Assembly (NCBI GenBank): GCA_034435635.1
Contig: DAOTWY010000114.1
Span: forward strand, 35,013 to 99,012
Source of the DNA: DAOTWY01 sp003696565
Lineage (GTDB): Bacteria; Chloroflexota; Anaerolineae; Aggregatilineales; Phototrophicaceae
Reading direction: 5' to 3'
DNA: 64,000 nt
Shown piece by piece: positions 24,652 to 32,144 of this stretch. The notes beneath the pieces were generated by a model, which was given only the letters and a program-made list of their open reading frames with translations, ran no database searches and had not been told where the DNA came from. Positions within the stretch are counted from its first letter, which is position 1. Every line of letters begins with the position of its first letter. Both the position numbers and the translations under genes were made by a program.

Positions 24652-25353
24652 TTATTCATTTGCCTCTGCGATAAGGTCGATTAATACATCTAGCGGAACG
24701 CCGCCTCCTTCATATCCGGGGATGGTTTGTAATGCGCCATTATTATATCGCACGCGGATAGCAGGGGTGCCCCACACATCGGCTTCTCTGCCAAGTTGCT
24801 GGTTTAGTGTAATCATGTTTGTGCTAGTTGTGCATGTTTCAAAATCTTCGGGGGTAATGGACAGAGCAGCTAGGATATTTTCTTGTGCGCTTTGGGCATC
24901 AGCACCGTTCATGCCAGCTTCATATAAAATATCAACGGCTGTCCATAAACCACTGCCTTGTGTTAATTCTGCAACACACATTGCAATTTCTGCATAAGCA
25001 ACGCTTTCATCCCCTAAAATGGGATAAGCACGAAATTCAAAATTTACTTTTCCAGTGGAGACATATTCATTAATGAGTTCGTTGATGGTGGTTTTATAAT
25101 TTTGGCAATGGGGGCAGAGGAAATCTGCAAATTCGACAATGGTAATTGGGGCATCTGGCGAACCAAGCACCCATGCGCCATCCTCACGCTGGAAATAAGA
25201 CAACGATGTAACGGTAGATGCTATACCGGTTGTTGTTTGGTTGGTAGAAGATTGAATTGTCAAGGTATTAACCAAAAAACTAGGTAGTGTGCCGATGCAA
25301 GCGGTAGAAGCTAACAAAACACCTAATAGGGGAATTAGGATGCGCTTGTACAT
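24652..25353 (-). CDS. DsbA-like thioredoxin-fold lipoprotein
   Basis: This 233-residue exported thiol oxidoreductase has an N-terminal hydrophobic segment ending in a lipobox-like STAC (Cys 19). A thioredoxin/DsbA domain from about 60 carries the active site FADFLCPHCQNY (CPHC, as in DsbA) and the cis-Pro loop WGTPAIRV. CPHC favours disulfide formation or isomerisation outside the membrane. It shares the block PDAPITIVEFADFxCPHC with the next gene upstream and is its paralogue. Order on the strand is DsbA-like, DsbA-like, mtnA. No DsbB or VKOR partner is seen in the window. Confidence 0.9.
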   Translation of the reverse strand: MYKRILIPLLGVLLASTACIGTLPSFLVNTLTIQSSTNQTTTGIASTVTSLSYFQREDGAWVLGSPDAPITIVEFADFLCPHCQNYKTTINELINEYVSTGKVNFEFRAYPILGDESVAYAEIAMCVAELTQGSGLWTAVDILYEAGMNGADAQSAQENILAALSITPEDFETCTTSTNMITLNQQLGREADVWGTPAIRVRYNNGALQTIPGYEGGGVPLDVLIDLIAEANE

Positions 25354-25376
25354 AATACACTCCTTAACTTAAATTG

Positions 25377-25412
25377 AAGAAGCGGACTATCTTAAATAAT
25401 CCGCTTCTTTTT
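25377..25412. terminator. Hairpin between the two DsbA-like genes
   Basis: Perfect 10-bp stem (AAGAAGCGGA / TCCGCTTCTT), 13-nt loop, 17 bp past the stop of the upstream gene. The T-run follows only on the plus strand; on the gene strand it is preceded by A residues, so it may terminate poorly and permit read-through to the second paralogue. Confidence 0.4.
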
Positions 25413-25428
25413 AGTGTAGCATAAATCT

Positions 25429-26106
25429 CTATTGATTAGCGAGTTGAACAATTTGTTCTAACTCACTAAAGGGAATGCCTGCGCGCGCTGATGCGCCAGC
25501 TTGTAATGTTCCATCTGCATAACGGAAACGCACGGCAGGTGTTCCCTGGACATCTGCACTGCGCCCTATTTCAAGATTGGCATTATACTGATCCGCATTA
25601 CGGGTGCATTCTAACAAGTCCGTATAGTTAAGGTTTAGTTCTTCTGCCATCCGCCGCCCGGCATCGTTTCCGTTAACGCCTCGACTAGCGTGATAAAACA
25701 GTTCTTCATGGGCTAGCCAATAGGTTTCTGCGCCACCTTGCTCCGCGGCACATTCTAATAATTGGGCATAATATACGCTATCTGCACCTAAAATTGGGTA
25801 AACCCGGAATTCAAACTTTGCCAAGCCGGGAATCACCAGTTTTTTGATGACTTCATCAACGGTGCTTTTGTAATCTTGGCAGTGGGGGCAGTTGAAATCA
25901 GCAAATTCGACAATCGTGATCGGCGCATTTGGGTTGCCTAACACATAGGTGCCATCTTCTAACTGTGTTGAAGGAATTTTGCTGTAATCAATGCCACTGC
26001 GGGCTGTTGCTCCACTTTGATTTCCGATGAAAACGGCGAAAGCGAACACAAGAACGGCAATGAATGCTACACCGCCAACTAAATAAAATTGCTGTTGTTG
26101 TTTCAT
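25429..26106 (-). CDS. DsbA-like thioredoxin-fold membrane-anchored protein
   Basis: This 225-residue exported oxidoreductase has an N-terminal signal anchor (about 6-28, FYLVGGVAFIAVLVFAFAVF) and no lipobox. The thioredoxin/DsbA domain has FADFNCPHCQDY and the cis-Pro loop QGTPAVRFRY. It is the paralogue of the lipoprotein encoded next and differs in its anchoring, which suggests division of labour or recent duplication. The ATG at 26106 is preferred with AGGAG 11 bases ahead; a GTG four codons upstream is adjacent to that site and less likely. Confidence 0.9.
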   Translation of the reverse strand: MKQQQQFYLVGGVAFIAVLVFAFAVFIGNQSGATARSGIDYSKIPSTQLEDGTYVLGNPNAPITIVEFADFNCPHCQDYKSTVDEVIKKLVIPGLAKFEFRVYPILGADSVYYAQLLECAAEQGGAETYWLAHEELFYHASRGVNGNDAGRRMAEELNLNYTDLLECTRNADQYNANLEIGRSADVQGTPAVRFRYADGTLQAGASARAGIPFSELEQIVQLANQ

Positions 26107-26200
26107 CTGAAACGTCACTCCTGTTTAATTTTTATCAATATTCCCAACAAACAAGACCTCATTATATCGTAGTTATAAATGAGACGAGCGTCCGTTTTTG

Positions 26201-26815
26201 TCAGGATTTGTTATTGAATTTTAAAAATGGGATCAACCAAGGTACATTACGACGATAAGCTTGATATGCCTCTCCATAATATTGTAACATACGACGCTCT
26301 TCATAGAGTGACCCAACTAAAAAGTACAATGTTACGCCTAATGCCCAACCCAAATATGCTTCTGTCATGGTGGTAACGGGCCAGATCAACATCAAGCTGA
26401 ATAAATATAGTGGATGACGCACAAGTTTGTAAACGCCAGTTGTTGTTAATTTTTCGTCTGGTAGCGGTAGCGGATCACCGTTGAAATATGCCCATGCCTG
26501 ACGCAATCCTAAAAAACGTAATCCATCAATTTGCAGTAACGCCATAACAAAACCAATGATACCAATTCCTTGAATGACCCATAAAATAGGCTCGTAATCT
26601 AACGGGATTGTCCAGATCACCCGTTCTGGATTAAGTGTCATCATGTATAAGATGGGTAAGATAGTGGTGAAGGCAATCATATTAAACACCACACGGTATA
26701 ATCCGTGATAAGCGCGTTCACCGAATTTTACTTGGAAACGTTGCTTGACTTTATCACTAGCTAAAACGCTGTGGAGCAGACCATAACATACCATGCTGAC
26801 AAAAACGGGTATCAT
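26201..26815 (-). CDS. NnrU/isoprenylcysteine methyltransferase-like membrane protein
   Basis: This 204-residue protein has about five membrane helices. The C-terminal block carries the cofactor motif of the ICMT/PEMT fold: TTTGVYKLVRHPLYLF and, later, EERRMLQYYGEAYQAYRRNVPWLIP. Such proteins transfer a methyl group from SAM to lipid-like or thiol substrates. The N-terminal part also resembles NnrU of nitric-oxide regulons, but no nitrogen-oxide genes are near. It is transcribed away from the phosphorylase gene at 26926. The substrate is unknown. Confidence 0.8.
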   Translation of the reverse strand: MIPVFVSMVCYGLLHSVLASDKVKQRFQVKFGERAYHGLYRVVFNMIAFTTILPILYMMTLNPERVIWTIPLDYEPILWVIQGIGIIGFVMALLQIDGLRFLGLRQAWAYFNGDPLPLPDEKLTTTGVYKLVRHPLYLFSLMLIWPVTTMTEAYLGWALGVTLYFLVGSLYEERRMLQYYGEAYQAYRRNVPWLIPFLKFNNKS

Positions 26816-26925
26816 GTTATTTACCTTTTAATTAAGCAATAAGCTTTTAGCTGTTAGAATTCATCAAAAATCGATAGTTTGAAACTAACAGCGAATAACT
26901 GCTGAAAAGATAGGAGTCTTTTTTT

Positions 26926-28239
26926 ATGCGTGCTATAGATATTATCGAAAAGAAGCGGGATAAAAAAGCGTTAACTCAAGAAGAAATCGACTGGTTTATT
27001 GCACATTATACCAACGATGATATCCCAGATTACCAAGTGGCGGCGTTTCTTATGGCGGTGCTATTGAATGGTATGACCACCGATGAGGTCACCCATTTGA
27101 CAATGGCGATGGCAAAATCCGGTGATATGCTCGATCTTTCTGAAGTGTCGAATTATGTAGTAGATAAGCATTCATCCGGCGGAGTGGGGGATAAAACATC
27201 ATTGGTGGTGCTGCCATTGGTGGCGGCTAGTGGGGTACCTGTGGCTAAGATGAGTGGGCGCGGCTTAGGGCTTTCTGGCGGTACGTTGGATAAGCTTGAG
27301 GCGATAGCAGGCTTTCGCTTTGATCTTGATCATAACACGCTCATCCGCCAGGCAAAGACGATTGGCTTAGCTCTTGCCGGGCAGACTAAAAACCTTGCCC
27401 CAGCAGATGGTAAACTGTATGCTCTGCGGGATGTCACCGGCACGGTGCCAAGCATTCCGTTAATCGCTAGTAGTATCATGAGCAAAAAATTGGCATCTGG
27501 TGCAAATGGCATTGTGCTGGATGTGAAAGTTGGCAGTGGCGCATTTATGAACGACTTATCTCAAGCGCGTGAACTGGCTGAGACGATGGTAGCAATCGGC
27601 AAGCTCGCCGGACGTGATATGATAGCCCTGCTTTCGGACATGAATCAGCCGTTAGGGTTTGCAGTCGGTAATGCATTGGAAGTGGAAGAAGCGGTTTTAA
27701 CGCTTAAAGGTGGTGGACCGGATGACTTCCGCAAGCATTGTATTGAAGTTGCCGCTTATATGTTGAGCTTGGCGAAACCACAAACATCATTGGCGGAGCA
27801 TCATGCAGCGGTAACACGTTTATTAGATGATGGTGGGGCGTATCAGAAATTCCGCCAAATGGTTGAAGCACAGGGTGGCGATGTGCAGATGATTGATGAT
27901 CCCACATTATTACCGCAGGCAAAAATTATTGAACAGGTTCATGCAGAAGAAACGGGCTTTATTCAACGTGTGGATGCTAAAAACATTGCAAGGGCTGCTT
28001 TTGAATTAGGTGCCGGACGTGAGAAAAAGGAGGATAGTATTGATCCGGCAGTAGGCGTAAAAATCCATGTGAAGGTGGGGCAATATGTTGAAGCGGGCGC
28101 GCCACTTGCCACGATTTACGCTAATGACGCTCAAAAAGTGCAGGTCAGCCGTGATTATATTCGGCAGGGAGTGGGCTTTAGCCAAGAATCTGTTGACCCG
28201 CTACCGTTGTTCTACGATGTTATCGGGTTGGAAAAATAG
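26926..28239 (+). CDS. Pyrimidine-nucleoside (thymidine) phosphorylase
   Basis: This 437-residue salvage enzyme splits thymidine or uridine with phosphate into base and (deoxy)ribose-1-phosphate. The order is an alpha domain (RDKKALTQEEIDWFI), phosphate-binding KHSSGGVGDKTSL, the family signature KMSGRGLGLSGGTLDKLEA, KKLASGANGIVLDVKVGSGAFM, and the C-terminal barrel-sandwich domain with GVKIHVKVGQYV. This is the Pdp/DeoA family; specificity for thymidine only or for both pyrimidines cannot be decided here. Shine-Dalgarno AGGAG is 9 nt upstream. It stands alone on its strand and ends at a shared hairpin. Confidence 0.94.
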   Translation: MRAIDIIEKKRDKKALTQEEIDWFIAHYTNDDIPDYQVAAFLMAVLLNGMTTDEVTHLTMAMAKSGDMLDLSEVSNYVVDKHSSGGVGDKTSLVVLPLVAASGVPVAKMSGRGLGLSGGTLDKLEAIAGFRFDLDHNTLIRQAKTIGLALAGQTKNLAPADGKLYALRDVTGTVPSIPLIASSIMSKKLASGANGIVLDVKVGSGAFMNDLSQARELAETMVAIGKLAGRDMIALLSDMNQPLGFAVGNALEVEEAVLTLKGGGPDDFRKHCIEVAAYMLSLAKPQTSLAEHHAAVTRLLDDGGAYQKFRQMVEAQGGDVQMIDDPTLLPQAKIIEQVHAEETGFIQRVDAKNIARAAFELGAGREKKEDSIDPAVGVKIHVKVGQYVEAGAPLATIYANDAQKVQVSRDYIRQGVGFSQESVDPLPLFYDVIGLEK

Positions 28240-28249
28240 ACAGTTATTT

Positions 28250-28282
28250 GGTGCTAGGGGTTAATTAGATTCCCTTAGCACC
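28250..28282. terminator. Bidirectional hairpin between convergent genes
   Basis: GGTGCTA plus GGG pairs with CCC, one bulged T, TAGCACC. It sits exactly between the phosphorylase stop and the end of the convergent lipoprotein gene, and partly overlaps the latter. Confidence 0.45.
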
Positions 28283-29049
28283 CCATTGATATATTCATAG
28301 ATATGCACTGGTGCGTTCTGCCAATAGCCATCAACAAACACACCCGTTGCGTTGATGGCTTGTAATACGTGTGTGCGGGGCATCGCTGGGTTATCAATCA
28401 GATCAATGAGTAGACTTGCGGCATCATAAACTGTTGTGCCCAATAAACCCGGGGCAGCCGCAAATTGATCACTCGCCTGAACTCTCGCAATAAAGTCTGT
28501 ATCTGGTGGTGTACCGCTAGATACGACCTGCACGCCGTCTAAATTAGGATGGAGTTGGGCAAAACTTTGCAGCGCATAAGCATCTCCACCGAGTGGCATG
28601 GGGTCTTCGGTGATCTCACGCCATTCACCTAGCATTGATGGGATGTTGGCACTGGTGAACATGAACACATTCGCTTGTTGTGGTGGATGATGCCAATAGC
28701 CAACGACAAGCACGGGTAAATCATCAAAAACTGCCTGCACAGTTGGATCAGTAGCATTATGTCCTAAAACGATCACACCTTTTACTAGTGGGTCTCGTGT
28801 TAATGCACGGGCGCGATCAATGGCTGTTTGGACGCTGCCGCCATCATCAACAGCCAACAACGCAACATGTGTGACATCCATAAAGGCTAGACGTGCTGGA
28901 TATAATGCACTATATCCGATTTCTCGATAACGCCCTTCAAATGGTGCAAGCAAGGCAATGCGTGCTGGCGATTCTGTTTTGACAACCGCACATCCAGTTA
29001 GAGGCAATAATATCAATATGCCGATGCATATCCAGCGGTTAACACCCAT
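28261..29049 (-). CDS. Short periplasmic-binding-protein-like lipoprotein
   Basis: This 262-residue protein has a signal peptide and clear lipobox (ILLPLTGC), then a type 1 periplasmic-binding fold like LivK/amino-acid receptors: RIALLAPFEGRYREIGYSALYPARLAF and DDGGSVQTAIDRARAL. Usual receptors are near 400 residues; here the central part is compressed, though the C-terminal TVYDAASLLIDLI and 'INATGVFVDGYW' are kept. No permease or ATPase is adjacent, so it is a sensor or scaffold more probably than a transport receptor. The ATG at 29049 overlaps the end of mltG by 11 bp; an ATG at 29067 is also possible. Confidence 0.75.
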   Translation of the reverse strand: MGVNRWICIGILILLPLTGCAVVKTESPARIALLAPFEGRYREIGYSALYPARLAFMDVTHVALLAVDDGGSVQTAIDRARALTRDPLVKGVIVLGHNATDPTVQAVFDDLPVLVVGYWHHPPQQANVFMFTSANIPSMLGEWREITEDPMPLGGDAYALQSFAQLHPNLDGVQVVSSGTPPDTDFIARVQASDQFAAAPGLLGTTVYDAASLLIDLIDNPAMPRTHVLQAINATGVFVDGYWQNAPVHIYEYINGVLRESN

Positions 29050-30154
29050 TAGCGATATGTTCCTCATAGGTAATGGCGAAATCATGGCGATTGTCACCAC
29101 GGCAATCCGCGCGGAAGAAGAAATAGGGTGTTTCCATAGGGGTAATCGCCGCTTGAATGGCGGATAGGCTTGGGCTTGCGATTGGACCAGGCGGCAAACC
29201 GTCGTGGATATAGGTGTTATAAGCAGAATTTACGCTACGGTAATCTGCCACAGAGATGCGGGGCCACCAATTACTTGGTCCCGCATTAGGATGCCCATAT
29301 TGTACAGTGGGGTCTGCTTCTAGCCGCCAACCAGGGGTTTCCAGGCGATTACGGTATACACTCGCGATCACGGGATGTTCATCTGCATAGACGGCTTCAC
29401 GCTCAATGATTGATGCTAAGGTGACAATTTCATATATGGTATATCCATCAGCGGCGGCTGTGGCGCGCATATCTGCTGTGATGGCGGCATCAAACGTTTC
29501 TAAGAGCATGTCACGCAGTTCTTGTGCATTGATTTCTGGCGGTAATTGATATGTGTTTGGCAATAAAAATCCTTCTAAAGATGCACCGCTGGGGATGCCA
29601 TTCCGTTGGGCAAATTCATATGGTATCTGTGCACCAGCACCGACAAACCCCATAAATTCTGCGCCAGAGAAGGTAAAATAAGGGGCGGTGGCATCAATCG
29701 TTTCCGCTATTTGCTCTATTCGCTGTCCGGGTACAATTGTAAACACGATTGTGCTAAAACTAGAGTCGCGAAGTTCTTGGGCGACTTCACGTAATGTCAT
29801 GGATGGATTGAGGAAATACGTTCCGGCATCTAAATCTGCGTCAAAACCTTCTGCTTGCACATAATCAGCGAATAACCCGGCATCGTGGATGATACCGTTG
29901 GCTTCTAGTCGTTGACCGATGGTGTTGGCATTATCTCCTGGTTGAACCGTGAAGCGGATAGGGGTTTGGTCATCACTGACACGCTGATCTAGTTCATTTT
30001 CCCGTAATATGACGGAAATGCGCAGAACGGCACGCTTACCTGCGGCTATAATGTCATCACCAGCTAGCAAATAGATTAATCCCCCCATGATTAGAATCAG
30101 CATCATCAGGGCGGTTAATAAAATCAGGATGGTACGCCTGGTTTGATTTGTCAT
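29039..30154 (-). CDS. mltG: Endolytic murein transglycosylase
   Basis: This 371-residue YceG-family enzyme cuts nascent peptidoglycan strands at the membrane. It has an N-terminal helix (about 10-30), a LysM-like region (FTVQPGDNANTIGQRLEANGII), then the catalytic domain with LEGFLLPNTYQLP, the catalytic Glu in LASIIEREAVY, DPTVQYG and SAYNTYIHDGLPPGPIASPS. It overlaps ruvX by ATGA and follows the conserved alaS-ruvX-mltG gene order of many bacteria. It indicates a peptidoglycan-containing wall. Confidence 0.95.
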   Translation of the reverse strand: MTNQTRRTILILLTALMMLILIMGGLIYLLAGDDIIAAGKRAVLRISVILRENELDQRVSDDQTPIRFTVQPGDNANTIGQRLEANGIIHDAGLFADYVQAEGFDADLDAGTYFLNPSMTLREVAQELRDSSFSTIVFTIVPGQRIEQIAETIDATAPYFTFSGAEFMGFVGAGAQIPYEFAQRNGIPSGASLEGFLLPNTYQLPPEINAQELRDMLLETFDAAITADMRATAAADGYTIYEIVTLASIIEREAVYADEHPVIASVYRNRLETPGWRLEADPTVQYGHPNAGPSNWWPRISVADYRSVNSAYNTYIHDGLPPGPIASPSLSAIQAAITPMETPYFFFRADCRGDNRHDFAITYEEHIANGC

Positions 30155-30588
30155 AGTGCCTCCGCTAACCCGTCTCGCACGGCATCCAAGTAGCTTTGTA
30201 AAATAAGCCGCGCGGCGAGGTCATCAATAGGATCAGTTGGTTTGCGCTTTTTTTGACGGGCAAGGTCTGCTGCATCCTGGCTGGAAAGTGTCTCATCCCA
30301 AAGCATAATGGGTAAGTGGGTTGCTTCACGCAGGTGCATGACCCACCGTCTTACTTTGTCTGCTTGAGTATACACCCCAGGAGGCGCATCTGAATCAGAC
30401 GGTATCCCAACGATGATCCCAACGACACGCTCTTGCATCGCTAATTGGTTAATTTGTTCAAAGTCTTCTTGCTTAGATTTACGATAAATAATTGTCAATT
30501 CACGAGCAATCAGACGAGTTTCATCACAGACGGCTAAGCCAATTCGCTGTAACCCATGGTCTATTCCCAATAATTTGCCGCTGCTCAT
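30151..30588 (-). CDS. ruvX: Holliday junction resolvase-like RuvX/YqgF protein
   Basis: This 145-residue RNase H-fold protein is involved in pre-16S rRNA 5' processing in E. coli and proposed as a resolvase. Visible are the first acidic motif LLGIDHGLQRIGLAVCD, IIVGIPSDSDAPP, WDETLSSQDA (second acidic residue) and DDLAARLILQSYLD (third). All three catalytic acids are present and length is typical. ATGA overlaps occur on both sides, with the baseplate-J-like gene and with mltG, so the three are tightly coupled. Confidence 0.93.
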   Translation of the reverse strand: MSSGKLLGIDHGLQRIGLAVCDETRLIARELTIIYRKSKQEDFEQINQLAMQERVVGIIVGIPSDSDAPPGVYTQADKVRRWVMHLREATHLPIMLWDETLSSQDAADLARQKKRKPTDPIDDLAARLILQSYLDAVRDGLAEAL

Positions 30589-32144
30589 GGAACTTCCTCA
30601 ATTTGGATGCGGTTGGGTAGAATGGGCATCTGATTAAACCATTCTTTAAACCAAGCAGGGGAGATAATAATTTCTGGTGTTGTATCCTCAGCAATATCAA
30701 CACGCTCAATGAGATAAGACATTGCGTCATCATAACTCATACCAGCAATATCGCTCTGAATTTGCTCTGTGCGAATTTGCCCGATGACCTCACCCCGCCC
30801 GGACATAGTAAACAAGATAAGCTCACCGGCGAATGAGACATCACCACGCTGGTAGGTGATTGTTTCTGGTAAAAAACTGCGTCCACGTGGAATTTGGTTT
30901 GCCATTTGCGCAAAGACGATCTGTTGCCCTAGTTGAGTATCAACGACAACAGCCTCCACAATTGCACGCTTGGTTAAGGTGAGGGTATCGGCGATTTCAC
31001 CAGGTTGTGCGCTAAAAATAGTCCATTCTGGGCGTTCTTCAACAATCTGCAACGTCTCTAAGATCACATATTGATTTGCACCAATTTCGTTTTGTAGTGC
31101 TTCATAAGCCCTTTCTTGTAATAACTGAGACATTTGTAGCTCTAACACTTGATGATCTGCCGTGCTGACTGCCTGCACAGTCCGACTTTCTCCGTTGTGT
31201 GTTGGATTGATGTTAATGACATCTACCTGTTCCTCTAGTGGACCGATAACGGTGTTAATCATGTTGGCTTCCACGTTACCAACCTCACCGGCGGATGCTC
31301 CCATAGCTTCAATAGGGACTTCAACTTCCTGCCCAACACCACCGGGTAAGGTTGCATCAACAGTTGTGCGGAATAGAATTGGCGTTCCGGCACTAGTGCT
31401 GACGGTTGTCCCTGCTGGAATTTCCACGGTGCCTCCAGTTTGATTAATAAACAGCACCTCGCCCAACGCTTGTACACTGCCTAAATTTTGTTGCCCGGTT
31501 GTTGGGATCGTTGCGGTTTGTTCAACTTCTACGCGAATGCGTGATGCAGGCAAAATGGCGTTTTCCACGTCAATATCGGTAAAGGCTGGGTCTGGATTAA
31601 CGGTAATTTGGACACTTGCTTCAATAATTTGACGTGCCGGTGTGAGGCGAATGGTGGCGGATGGCACTAGAACATAGCTTATTGCACCAATAATGAGTGC
31701 AATAATGGCGATTATGCCCAAGCGAATCAACAAAACTTGGAATGGGGGCAGCATACGCCGCCGTGATCGTGTGCGACTAGCGATGCCTTCAAGTGCTTCT
31801 CGGTCGATTTCTTCCCCAGGGCGGTCGAACCGAGAGGTAAAGACTTTAGAACGTCCACGCTTCCAGCGGGCGCGCTCGCTGGCTCCAATTGTCTCAAAGG
31901 TGCTGATGTTTAGCTCTTTGGCATGATGAATGACCTGTGGATCATGAGTAACAATTGCCAAGCGAATGGCGCGCCGCATCGCTTCACGTTGAATTAACAC
32001 AAGATCGAGCTTGCGGGTGAGGGCTGTTCCCTCTTCGGGCCAGACCAATAACACCCGCTTGCCACGATGAAAAGCCAGCCGATCCCTAACGGAATTGGCA
32101 TCTTCATTGGCTTCAATTTGAATCAGTTCACGTCCCTCAGGCAC
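30585..32144 (-). CDS. Membrane protein with baseplate-J/gp47-like domain
   Basis: This 519-residue protein has an N-terminal globular part (about 1-110, 'DRLAFHRGKRVLLVWP' and RRAIRLAIVTHDPQVIHHAKE, resembling a Rossmann-like fold), a basic stretch, one membrane helix (about 140-160) and a beta-rich extracytoplasmic region. Within the latter, GEVLFINQTGGTVEIPAGTTVSTSAG and GEVGNVEANMINTV look like the gp47/baseplate-J module. No phage genes are near, so this is a chromosomal use of the fold. The GTG start at 32144 overlaps alaS by 8 bp. It sits in the alaS-ruvX-mltG operon, which suggests an envelope role; function unknown. Confidence 0.75.
   Translation of the reverse strand: MPEGRELIQIEANEDANSVRDRLAFHRGKRVLLVWPEEGTALTRKLDLVLIQREAMRRAIRLAIVTHDPQVIHHAKELNISTFETIGASERARWKRGRSKVFTSRFDRPGEEIDREALEGIASRTRSRRRMLPPFQVLLIRLGIIAIIALIIGAISYVLVPSATIRLTPARQIIEASVQITVNPDPAFTDIDVENAILPASRIRVEVEQTATIPTTGQQNLGSVQALGEVLFINQTGGTVEIPAGTTVSTSAGTPILFRTTVDATLPGGVGQEVEVPIEAMGASAGEVGNVEANMINTVIGPLEEQVDVININPTHNGESRTVQAVSTADHQVLELQMSQLLQERAYEALQNEIGANQYVILETLQIVEERPEWTIFSAQPGEIADTLTLTKRAIVEAVVVDTQLGQQIVFAQMANQIPRGRSFLPETITYQRGDVSFAGELILFTMSGRGEVIGQIRTEQIQSDIAGMSYDDAMSYLIERVDIAEDTTPEIIISPAWFKEWFNQMPILPNRIQIEEVP

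Noticed and set aside
26850..26892. GCTGTTAG/CTAACAGC inverted repeat upstream of the phosphorylase gene
   Set aside because: Only 8 bp with a 27-nt spacer and no match to a promoter element; too weak to call an operator or hairpin.
30585..32144. Phage or contractile-injection remnant
   Set aside because: Only one baseplate-J-like domain is present, fused to a membrane helix and embedded in a housekeeping operon; no other tail, capsid or integrase gene is in the window.
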